Below the pieces are notes generated by a model. It had not been told where the DNA came from and did not search any database. It was given only the letters and a program-made list of their open reading frames with translations. The translations under genes and the position numbers were made by a program. From Rostrohypoxylon terebratum (Eukaryota; Ascomycota; Sordariomycetes; Xylariales; Hypoxylaceae), in NCBI GenBank assembly GCA_022497145.1, contig MU385857.1, forward strand, positions 1-64,000: a stretch of 64,000 nucleotides of DNA, written 5' to 3'. Every line of letters starts with the position of its first letter. Position 1 is the stretch's first letter. Below are positions 55,580-64,000 of the stretch, piece by piece.

Positions 55580-58500
55580 GGTTGGAGAATAAGAGGATAT
55601 AATATGGTTGTCCGTGCCCTCTGTTGATCGATTTGGAGTTGTACCTAAGTAAAGCGAATGTCGGAAGGGAACGTACTGGCGATCCGCTATCTACGCGCGA
55701 GGAAAGCAGCGAGCAATAGATTGAAAGCAAGGGAGGCCTGTCACCCTTGGAGGGACTCGATGTCGATAAAAGCCAGAGGGGGGAAAGAATTGAAGCTGAT
55801 GGGACGTGCGATCCTTATGTAGGTTCCCTAGGGCCTACAGATCTCCCAAGCTAATCCTGGCCATGTGGTATAAGCGGGCTACGATTAAGGGAGATTTCTT
55901 TGTTATAGGGGATCCCGAGCGATCCAACCAACTGCGTCTAGATGCGAGAAGGCACAAGATGTGGATCGCAGAGCCTAGGACGGGACCCAAGCATTACAAT
56001 CCCACCACTCTGGGCGGTACCTCCGTGTTGGCATGCTTATTGGTAGTCTGTTTAACATGAGATAAACGCGGCCCTACATGGATCAGTGTCTAACCAGTCG
56101 GCCGAGCGCATGGACTGGGCAGAGGTTGCCTGAATCTTTCATGTCGGTGTCCACAACCAGGTTCAGCTACTACACATCACACATGTTAATATATGGATAG
56201 GGCGCGGGATAGCCTAGTATTACCACCGAGGAACAGAATTTCGTAACATTTTCATGCAATCTAGATGGAGTGGCAGACTCGGATGCGCCTCTGTTAAACA
56301 CTTCTCCATCCAACTCACTTTTTTTTCAGCTTGAAACAGTGCAGAGACACCTCCAACTGGAAAAACACCATTCTTCTCATTCCCACGGAAATATACAACG
56401 AGCAATTCTATGTGTGCGTGTGTCTCGAGATATCAGGCGAGACTGGCGAGATTTGGCATAAACTATCGTCAGCTACGGGGCACCTAGCAAGGTTTGGCTC
56501 CGGCGAAAATACATCTAGATCGATATAGATATAGGATGCAGATGGCAGCGTGCCTACGACGTATAATTTCGAGGACACGATCCATCTAGGATCTTTGGGA
56601 TCCAAAAGAACCCTCTTGCGGGTTTGACGGTTTGACTATGAGTCGCTTGGGCAACTCAACCAAACTCGACTGAAAAAATGCATAGAAGCTAAATGGAAGG
56701 GGAACGGAAGCCGACGATGTCGCCAATTTCTCACTAGTTGCAGCGCGGAACGAGGCTAGGCTGGCGAATTTGTTCAGATTGTAGCCGGGTTCGGGGAGGA
56801 TAGCTGATGGTAGGAAAAAAGTTGAAGGAAGTTGAAGATTCCAAGATTTATTGAAGACGAATTAGAGTTGTCGTTTGGAGCACATGTTGCGGCTCCAGAC
56901 TTCTGATTCGTCCGGGACCAAAAGCAACTTTAGACAGCGCCGCAATTCGTAAATCAGTGGGGTTGCAGCAGGGGATCTAGCATGGGTCCCCGAGCGTTTT
57001 CGTGCTAGCGAGCTAGGGAGCTATCCATTGTACATAGTACTACCCTTGCTAATGTGGGAAGCTGTGGGAAGTTGTGGGGTCCCTCACATGGGTGCAAGAC
57101 GGGTGGACTTTCTAGCCTTTTAGTCGGACAGAGCAAGTCTAACGTCCCTAACGTCCTCTAAACTCGGGCAACTTCCCAGGTTGGAATCAACCTTCGGAAC
57201 CAACAACCTCGACATCGCCAAGATGTCCAAAGGTTCAAATAAGATTTCACCAAGAGCCTAAGACTCGACGACAAGACGGCAGATGAGAGATCAAAATGCT
57301 TGTCCTCTTGGTTTTCTCTTGGAAGTCTTCGTCGCGTCATGATTGTAACCCTGGAAATAAATAAGCTTATTTCGATTGCCGCCTCGTACATCCATATGGA
57401 TAGTACTTCAACTTGGCTTCTTCAACAGTTCAATTCGAGAGTTGAATGTTTTTCGACGGATATCGATATGTCACGCCGCACCGAAGAACCCATGCGACGA
57501 AACTCTTGGCTCTATAGTCTGATTTTAAACATCGCCCCTATTTGAAATAGAAACGTAAAAATACCATCCACATATCCTCGAATCTCAATTCGCGTCAGAC
57601 CAGAATCCGCAAATGGACAGACGACCGGGTTTGGCCGAGTTTGCTCCAAACCGCAGGTGGATCGTATAGGTACCTAGGACCTAGGTATGTAGCTGTTCAC
57701 TAAAATAGCACTGCTGAGAATCAGTAATGAAAACTGTTTCGTGAGTCTAGTGTGCAGTTACTTCCCGACCAATCAGACCTCCAGATTCATCCACGCTCCC
57801 GAACCTCGAGTGTTCCGAGTTCTCTTGTTTGCGCCTACAAACACCAATAACCTGATAATCCTGATTGACCTGATTCCTTCTTCGGCAGGTAGGCGGCGAG
57901 TCCTTTATTAAGCTAAATGAGTCGTGTTGACCAATCGCGAATTAGCATTTACGTAGTTAACGTTCGTTAAATCTGGAATTTGGAATCTAGATTTTGATGA
58001 AAGATTAAGTCCCTAGTAAATGGCATGTCTTCGTAAAGTCAACCACAGATTCGTTATATGGGATTTTTAGATCAAGTATAAAAACTTGGTGCTTAATAGG
58101 CGTACTTCACTTTGGTGGTCTAGGTGGTCTAGACGTTGGCTTTTGTTCATGATTGTCGCTAAACGAATGACAATATATGCCACGTGTGGATCGCTTGATA
58201 ATCGGTATCGCTTTTGGTATTGTATTCATGCTGAAGACTTGAAGCAAGCTACTGCATTTATTTGGATAATTCATTCGCTTGAGGTGTTGGCATTTTCCGA
58301 GGATTCGGAAACGGCTTCTAGTGTTGCATGATCCGCCTTGGCTAGTGCTACAAAGCTCTCTATACGCATGGATAGAGTGCCCATGACGGGTACCCTCCAA
58401 TATGTCATCCATAAGTCCCAATTTCAGGATGAATCGTGCCAGGGAAGTGGCCTTGGCATCGCGACTATTATAATCCTGCAGCAACGTGACCATCAAGAAA

Positions 58501-58671
58501 AGTCAGCCTGTGACGACTTGCTCTGAAAAAAGCCCGTGGTGTCTATTTTCGCCTTGTTGTCACGCCGGAGCGGCTGAAGAACCCCCCTACGATGGAGGCT
58601 TTAGCGGTTCTAAGCGAGCATGTGGCGTTTTCACCAATAATATGCGAGCAAACCCGCACAGGTTCTGGAAT
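55580..58671. other. Gene-free stretch of 3.1 kb
   Basis: Short ORFs of 60-129 codons only, none with a recognisable domain or plausible partner exon. One dispersed-repeat copy lies at 57666-57690. Part of it is the promoter region of the phosphate transporter. A non-coding transcript cannot be judged from sequence. Confidence 0.55.
57666..57690. repeat. Dispersed CCTAGG repeat copy
   Basis: ATAGGTACCTAGGACCTAGG followed by tatg; same core as the 11252 and 63552 copies. Confidence 0.7.
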
Positions 58672-59918
58672 TTACACCTCAATAATCTGGTCATCGTCGT
58701 CGTCTTCATTGCCATCTTGGTTGGCTCCGTTCTCCACCTTATCTGGATCTGCCTCGTCCCGCATTAGAACTTGGACTAATCTTTCGCAGGCGTCTCTGAC
58801 ACCTTCATTATTAACGCGTAAGTGCGTTTCTCGAATGATCGGATAGACCTTAACCTCGCGCATCTGATCTCGACCTTCTCGTGTGCTCGAGAAGAGCAAT
58901 AGCGTCTCAACGTGCGTTTGTATAATGTTTGGGTCAGCGTCGCGTTGCTTGTCAGGGGGTAGGAGTTGAAGGTCAGGAAGCATGGACATCATCTCATCCT
59001 CATCGTACTCTTCGTTCCCCATAATCGGCAACAGAATATATGGCAATATGTTGATGTCGTCCTCTGATAAGAATAACGGGTGTGAAGGTACATCGAAGGC
59101 GACATTCTTGATGGTGGATGCGACCCCCTTCCGCCTAACGTCTGACTTATACTCGGTAAAGACCTTCAACTTTGTGATGGGTATTACGCCGTCATACTCT
59201 TGCTTCTGCACGAAGTATTGTCGAATCTCTGGATGTTTCGTTAGGTCAGCGAAAAGATAAGCCAGATGATCGAAATCGGCATCCTTGTTATATGTTCCGT
59301 CAGCACCCTTGACGAATAGATCAACTAACTGGCTCAAAACCAAGTCAGTCGATGCAAGCTCTTTGGGAGATGTCTGTTTTTTGTCCAGAATCCTCTTCAG
59401 CGAATCCCATTTGGCAAGATTTGCTAACAGCATGGATAGAAGGTTTGCATTAGGCTCATTGGCGAACTGTGGCGCATATTAGTTAGGAGCCAGCCAATCA
59501 GCTAGATTTATAAGCAGAGAACTGACAATGATCTGCCTAAGAACTTCGTCTAGAAATTTATCGTCTGTAGCTAGATTTTCTAAGATTTCTCGGTCAGCTG
59601 CGAGATTGATTAGTATGGTTATAACATGCTCCGCAATTGTCTATACTATGATCAGTCATCATCATGAGTGATAAACGGGGAAGATGTTATACTGGATTAT
59701 CTTTAATTAGGAGTTTCAAATTCCTTATGGGCTTGAAATCATCTGCCTTGAAGATACTGGGTTGGGATGTCGAATATGGAACTAGGTGCTCTGTCGCTAG
59801 AGCTCGGATCTCTGGTTTTGGATCGGCAATAAAACCAACCAGCTATTCAAAATTAGCACGAGTAAATATGTATTGCTAGTGAGGTAAGCAACCATACTTC
59901 CTCAAGTTCTGTAGGCAT
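58672..59918 (-). CDS. HGH1: HGH1 homologue (eEF2-folding co-chaperone)
   Basis: Four exons, 59918-59898, 59842-59693, 59640-59527 and 59466-58672, give 359 residues. Exon 1 is seven codons (MPTELEE). Exons 2-3 encode armadillo-like helices (LVGFIADPKPEIRALATEHL; TIAEHVITILINLAAD). Exon 4 contains DUF383-like (YLFADLTKHPEIRQYF) and DUF384-like (NEGVRDACERLVQVLM) blocks and an acidic tail. In yeast, Hgh1 helps chaperonin TRiC and Hsp90 fold elongation factor eEF2. The earlier label, high-mobility-group-like, does not fit this sequence. The donor of intron 3 is gtcagt. The gene shares a 389 bp divergent promoter with ENP1. Confidence 0.9.
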
Positions 59919-60307
59919 TTTGCCAAAAAGTGGGATTGATTGAAGGAAGATTGTTCGCTGTTTACTGAATTTTGAATTTTACAATGCGACCAGACTTGGT
60001 TGGAGGGGCTATAATGAACTCTAAACTTTTCGAAGCTTTTCGTCGAGGGGCAATGGGGCAATGACGTTCGTTGACTTGTTTAGTGCATATTTGACGAGAA
60101 AATGCAATTAAAGCTATCATTATATAATACAAAAAACTTCGATTTAGCCCAAGCCTCACAGAGCTAATCGCTTAGCGGAATAGTTCCGCTCCACCCCTCA
60201 GAATTTTTAATTTTCTTTGTAAATTCATTCACATTTCTCGTGCGCCCCACGTTGTTGTGTCGCGAAACTTGCGAAACTTCAATCGATTCCTACCAAATTA
60301 AGATACC
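59919..60307. promoter_or_regulatory. Divergent HGH1/ENP1 promoter region
   Basis: 389 bp between two start codons of genes needed for ribosome production or translation. It contains an A/T run, gaatttttaattttctttg (60201-60219), near the RRPE consensus AAAAATTTT but with mismatches. No perfect PAC box (GCGATGAG) was found. Confidence 0.45.
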
Positions 60308-61815
60308 ATGCCGAAAGCGACGACACTAACTTCTAGTCGCCATCCCCGGCGACATAATCCTCTAGAAGATGACCTCGTCGCTACAGGCCCCCTCCGCACA
60401 AAGGTTCCTAAAAGGAAATCCAAAGGAGGCGACGAGGACGAGCAAGAAAATTATATAGACTCCAAGGCGTCTAAGAAGATTCTGCGAATTGGTCGTGAGT
60501 TAGCCGAAGAAGCCGATGTTGCTCCCCAGCGACCGCCGAAAGAGTCCAATGCGTTCGGGTTTGACTCGCGATTCGGTGAGGACGACGAAGATAACGAAGC
60601 TTTCGAGGATGAAGAAGTATGGGGCGACGATGATGAAGAAGTTGAAGAGATCGAAATCGAACCCGAAGACCTTGACACGTTCCACAAATTCTTACCTACC
60701 GACGACGATCCGTTATTGACAAATGGCTGGGGAGGCAAAGCTCCCGCGGGAGAGCAGGGCGGGGGAACCAATCTTGCTGATCTGATCCTAGCGAGGATCG
60801 CGCAACATGAAGCCGGCCAGGATAGAGGACAGGAAATGGCTCCCGCAGATGATGACTATGAGTTATCGCCAAAGATCGTAGAAGTATATACCAAGTATGT
60901 TGCGCTGATTTGCAATACATGTTGTTTTTACTGACGATTTATAGGATCGGCTTAATCCTTTCGCGTTACAAGTCAGGCAAGCTCCCGAAACCATTCAAGA
61001 TACTCCCGACCGTGCCGCACTGGGAAGACATCATCGAGCTTACAAAACCCGACCAATGGACACCCAATGCAGTCTACGAAGCTACGAGAATCTTCGTATC
61101 GAGCAAGCCAATCGTCGTTCGAAGATTCATGGAGATGATCCTTCTCGAACGTGTACGAGAAGACATCTACGAGACGAAGAAGTTGAACGTACACTTGTTC
61201 AATGCGCTAAAGAAGGCACTATACAAACCCGCGGCATGGTTCAAGGGATTTCTTTTCCCACTTGTGGAAAGCGGTACTTGTACCCTTAGAGAGGCTGTAA
61301 TCATATCCGCCGTCCTAGCCCGAGTATCCGTTCCAGTCCTCCATTCAGGAGCTGCCATCAAAGGGTTGTGCGATATCGCAGCACGAGAAGCGTCGGCAGG
61401 AACCGAGGGCGGAGGCGCTACAAATGTATTCATCAAGACGCTTCTAGAAAAGAAGTACGCGCTACCGTATCAAGTCATCGATTCTCTCGTCTTCCACTTC
61501 CTACGGTTCCGAAGCGTAGACCCTGCTTCTATTAAGGAAGGCGAAGCCATGGACGTGAGCGCAGAGCGCGCCGCTACCCAGGCCAAACTCCCCGTGATCT
61601 GGCACCAGTGCCTACTGGCCTTCGCGCAAAGATACCGAAACGAGATCACCGAAGACCAACGGGAGGCTCTGCTAGACCTCTTGTTGACGCACGGCCACCA
61701 CAAGATAGGCCCGGAGATCCGAAGGGAACTACTAGCTGGACGTGGACGAGGGGTTGCGATCGAGCAACCGGGTCCGGCATTTGATGGGGATGATACTATG
61801 GTAATTGACGGATAA
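60308..61815 (+). CDS. ENP1: Bystin, 40S pre-ribosome assembly factor
   Basis: Two exons, 60308-60894 and 60945-61815, give 485 residues. The N-terminal ~190 residues are charged, with basic stretches (RTKVPKRKSKGG) and an acidic run (EDEEVWGDDDEEVEEIEIE). The bystin domain begins across the intron at EVYTKIGLILSRYKSGKLPKPFK and continues through WEDIIELTKPDQWTPNAVYEATRIF and VLHSGAAIKGLC to HGHHKIGPEIRREL. Enp1/bystin binds pre-40S particles with Ltv1 and Rio2 and is needed for 18S rRNA processing and export, in nucleolus and cytoplasm. The last ~20 residues are not conserved. It converges on KRR1, with 392 bp between stops. Confidence 0.96.
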
Positions 61816-62207
61816 GGAACCGTATTAGACGTGATACCAATGAAGATATGACCGGACATATTGGCGTTTAGGCGTTCTACATGTCCATTTCAGAGAAAAA
61901 TGGTTCTGAAAACGCTGTTATACCTATTAGCTACAAAACTACGGTCAACGCACTATAATTGATTGGGAAAACTGCCACCCGTCGTACTTGTGGCGGGAAA
62001 GCCTGTAATTTGAATCGCAGTAAAAACTTCTAGTTGCACGATATCTCAGTTAGTCTTGCACTGGGTGTTAAAGTCACTAAATGACATCGGACTGGATACA
62101 AACGTCCTAATATAATACTCTTAATGAGGATTTGAACATTCGTGGGTATCGTAAGGACTTCCGAAGACGACGGTTGATATGGTACATGGATTGGGTTCTA
62201 TTGACTA
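61816..62207. other. Intergenic between convergent ENP1 and KRR1
   Basis: 3' flanking sequence of both genes; no gene seen. Confidence 0.5.
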
Positions 62208-63363
62208 TTACTCCTCGCCCTTGGTCTTCCGCTTCTTCTTTTTCCTCTCGCCCACGTTTTCTTCCGGCGCGACAAAACCTTGTTCTCGTTGACGTTTCTT
62301 TTCCTCTTGCTTGACCTTCTGCTGCTCCATCCGTTCCTCGTGCGCGATGCGCTTCTTGGCTTCCTTGCCGATGTGGTATTCGCCGGCCTCGATCTGCAGA
62401 TCCACCTTGCTCTTCTCTTGCGGCGGAGGGAAGGGCGTGTAGACCTTCTTGCTCTTGTCGGTGACCTTGTGGGGCACCATGCGCTTGCTCAAACTCCTCT
62501 TTTTGTAGTTTGGGAGGAATCGCTCCCAGTTCTCGTTCGCTAGCTCGGGGTCCTTTGCTAGTTCTCGCTTGATCATGAGCTCCTTGATCTGATATATCGG
62601 GTGGATATTTGCCATGGTGTCTTGGACGATCCTTCGAACTTCCTTCAGCCCCTTGTATGGACCGAGAACGCTGACGGTATTTCCTTGGACGAGTATGTAT
62701 GTCTGTGTGAGAAGCTCTAGCGCTTTTAGGGTCTGTCCTTCGGGGCCGAGTATTCTCTGCCGTCGCTTTACGAATTTGTCCTTGTTGCGCACTAGGTTCC
62801 TTATCTTGATGATATCGCATGCCATATCGTCTTGAAGAATCTTTAATGCTTGTGGAGCAGGGACGCTGCGCGCTAGTAATTTGACGAGGTCTCGAGCTTT
62901 GAGGATAGCAGCGGGATCGAATGTTTTTCTTGTCGTCTTAACCGTCATGCATCCTGTAATCATACAAGTTAATTATATTGAAGTATGAGGAATAGGTTGC
63001 CTAGTCAATCCTCACCTTCTACGAGATCTAGAGTACAAGCGATGCCATGTTGCTGAAGTGCCTTCGTGACGAGAGGCCAGGCCTCTTTGAGGTAGACTTC
63101 TCGGTATTTAGGGAACAGGCTGGATATTCATTAGCAATGTAACTTTGCGCATTGCGTCTCGGTTGAAATTCACTTACACGGCGAACGACGATTCTTCGGC
63201 AAATGTTCCGCCTGCGTTATCCGAGGGTTTGAAAGGCTCGATTTTCCACTTGTCTAGAACACGAGACATATTAGATTCTATGCTTATGATAATTCTTGAA
63301 GTTTATAAACTTGCCTATATCATCAGTGTCCCATGGCTTATCTTTCTTGTGTGTAGATGGCAT
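62208..63363 (-). CDS. KRR1: KRR1 small-subunit processome component
   Basis: Four exons, 63363-63315, 63253-63178, 63119-63016 and 62953-62208, give 324 residues. Exon 1 begins MPSTHKKDKPWDTDDI. Intron 1 uses a GC donor (gcaagt) and a normal tctag acceptor; only this choice gives the conserved DDIDKWKIEPF. Next come FAEESSFAVLFPKYRE, the two KH-like folds, and FVKRRQRILGPEGQTLKALELLTQ with VQGNTVSVLGPYKGLKEVRR. A conserved block HPIYQIKELMIKRELAKDPEL is followed by a Lys/Glu-rich nucleolar tail ending KKKKRKTKGEE. Krr1 acts in 90S pre-ribosomes for early 18S rRNA processing, in the nucleolus. Confidence 0.95.
63254..63314 (-). other. GC-AG intron in KRR1
   Basis: 61 nt. The donor is ATAG|gcaagt and the acceptor gttctag|ACAAGTGG. 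No GT donor in the vicinity keeps both frame and the conserved protein sequence. Confidence 0.85.
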
Positions 63364-63551
63364 CTTGGCAGAGATGTATGGAATAGTGTTTGGGGTGTGA
63401 AGGAGTTTACGATCAATCACTCTGCAACTTTTTTTCAAGATGTCATTAGCCAGAACTTTTATGTGGGCCTTCCAGCCGCTACATAAACCCCCACCAATCA
63501 GTGGCTGATTATGTAACGCCACATCCGTGCTAAACCTTAATTATCTTAGAT

Positions 63552-63580
63552 CCTACCTGGTAGGACCTAGGACCTAGGCA
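63552..63580. repeat. Dispersed CCTAGG repeat copy
   Basis: CCTGGTAGGACCTAGGACCT and following bases. It overlaps the left end of the foldback element. Confidence 0.7.
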
Positions 63581-63723
63581 GAAGGACCAGAGAGAAAGTG
63601 CCCCATGTATTAATGGCACCGTGATACACTGTCCTGATTGACCAATCAAAAACCGGGGTTTATACAGTGTATCACGGTACTATTAGTACATAGGGCACTT
63701 TCTCTCTGGTCCTTCTGCTAGGT
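63572..63723. mobile_element. Foldback / MITE-like element with ~60 bp inverted repeats
   Basis: The left arm 63572-63632 and right arm 63664-63723 are reverse complements, apart from one single-base gap and four mismatches, all transitions. A 31 bp spacer separates them, and there is no ORF. Outer ends read acctag(g)cagaagg. No clear target-site duplication is visible, partly because CCTAGG repeats flank the left end. Confidence 0.65.
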
Positions 63724-63735
63724 CAGCGCAGGGAA

Positions 63736-63836
63736 TCAGGCAGTCAGGCCAAGCCACACCCTCTAGCCTGACCTGACTGGTTTGATTGGCTAGAGCTGCC
63801 TGACTGGGGTCAGTCAGGCAGTCAGGTTGGTCAGGC
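63736..63836. repeat. TCAGGCAGTCAGG cluster with partial dyad
   Basis: TCAGGCAGTCAGG occurs at 63736-63748 and 63814-63826. Complementary CCTGAC units and a ctctagcc (63761-63768) / ggctagag (63788-63795) pair form a partial hairpin. Confidence 0.6.
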
Positions 63837-64000
63837 AAACAGACTAAGTGGGTCATTGGTGGGTCATATAATAAGCTTAAAGTTAGAAGTAGATTTTTAT
63901 CAAATAAAATTAGGCTTATAAATTATATACTTAGGTACTTATTCAATTAACCAATGAAACCATTTATAAAGGTGGGTCTGTCATTGAGAACTTGGCCTGA

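Larger units (their letters stand above)
63364..64000. other. Repeat-rich window end
   Basis: No gene. It holds a dispersed CCTAGG copy (63552-63580), a 152 bp foldback element (63572-63723) and a TCAGGCAG repeat cluster (63736-63836). AT-rich beyond 63850. Confidence 0.6.

Noticed and set aside
55580..58671. Possible hidden gene in the 3.1 kb gap
   Set aside because: All frames are broken into short ORFs with no splice-linked conserved segments.
62107..62820. 237-codon ORF overlapping KRR1
   Set aside because: Out-of-frame shadow of the KRR1 exon with biased Arg/Gln/Gly composition.

Overview
This window reads as nuclear DNA of a filamentous ascomycete (Pezizomycotina, probably a Sordariomycete; a Xylariales-like lineage is only a guess). 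The grounds are short 43-155 nt GT-AG introns with ctaac-type branch points, a type I fatty acid synthase split into alpha and beta subunits, a Zn2Cys6 regulator, a HET-domain gene, a DUF6536 membrane protein, and ordinary single-copy housekeeping genes. No rRNA, CRISPR array or complete transposon was seen.

Layout, left to right. 1.1-5.3 kb: CTF18 (clamp loader) faces an FHIT/HNT2-type dinucleoside polyphosphate hydrolase. 6.7-10.7 kb: two MFS transporters, an MCT-like one on + and a DHA1-like one on -. 12.3-16.6 kb: ferrochelatase (-) and KU70 (+), divergent. 17.3-22.7 kb: a Zn2Cys6 protein (+) and guanine deaminase (-). 24.7-25.6 kb: an SGNH/GDSL hydrolase. 26.4-41.8 kb: FAS beta (-) and FAS alpha (+), divergent around a 3.4 kb intergenic region. 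42.4-44.1 kb: a cytochrome b2-type lactate dehydrogenase ending in a peroxisomal-type AKL. 44.8-52.9 kb: the most accessory-looking stretch, with a DUF6536 multipass protein and a membrane-anchored aspartic-protease-like protein sharing a 366 bp divergent promoter, then a HET-domain protein and a 100-residue DUF427 protein. 53.7-55.6 kb: a PHO84-type phosphate transporter. 58.7-63.4 kb: HGH1, ENP1/bystin and KRR1, three ribosome-production or translation genes side by side.

Gene models were built by hand from reading frame, splice signals and protein continuity. All spliced models close in frame. Several introns are invisible to an ORF scan because they are multiples of three without stops (both FAS genes), and one is GC-AG (KRR1).

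Unexplained structure: a short dispersed CCTAGG-based repeat, mostly in non-coding DNA. It also lies in both introns of the DUF427 gene and supplies the last codons and stop of the protease-like gene. A 152 bp near-perfect foldback element lies at 63.57-63.72 kb, beside one copy of that repeat. The best candidate for an undescribed system is the DUF6536 / protease-like / HET neighbourhood at 44.8-51.8 kb. This is inferred from architecture and proximity only.
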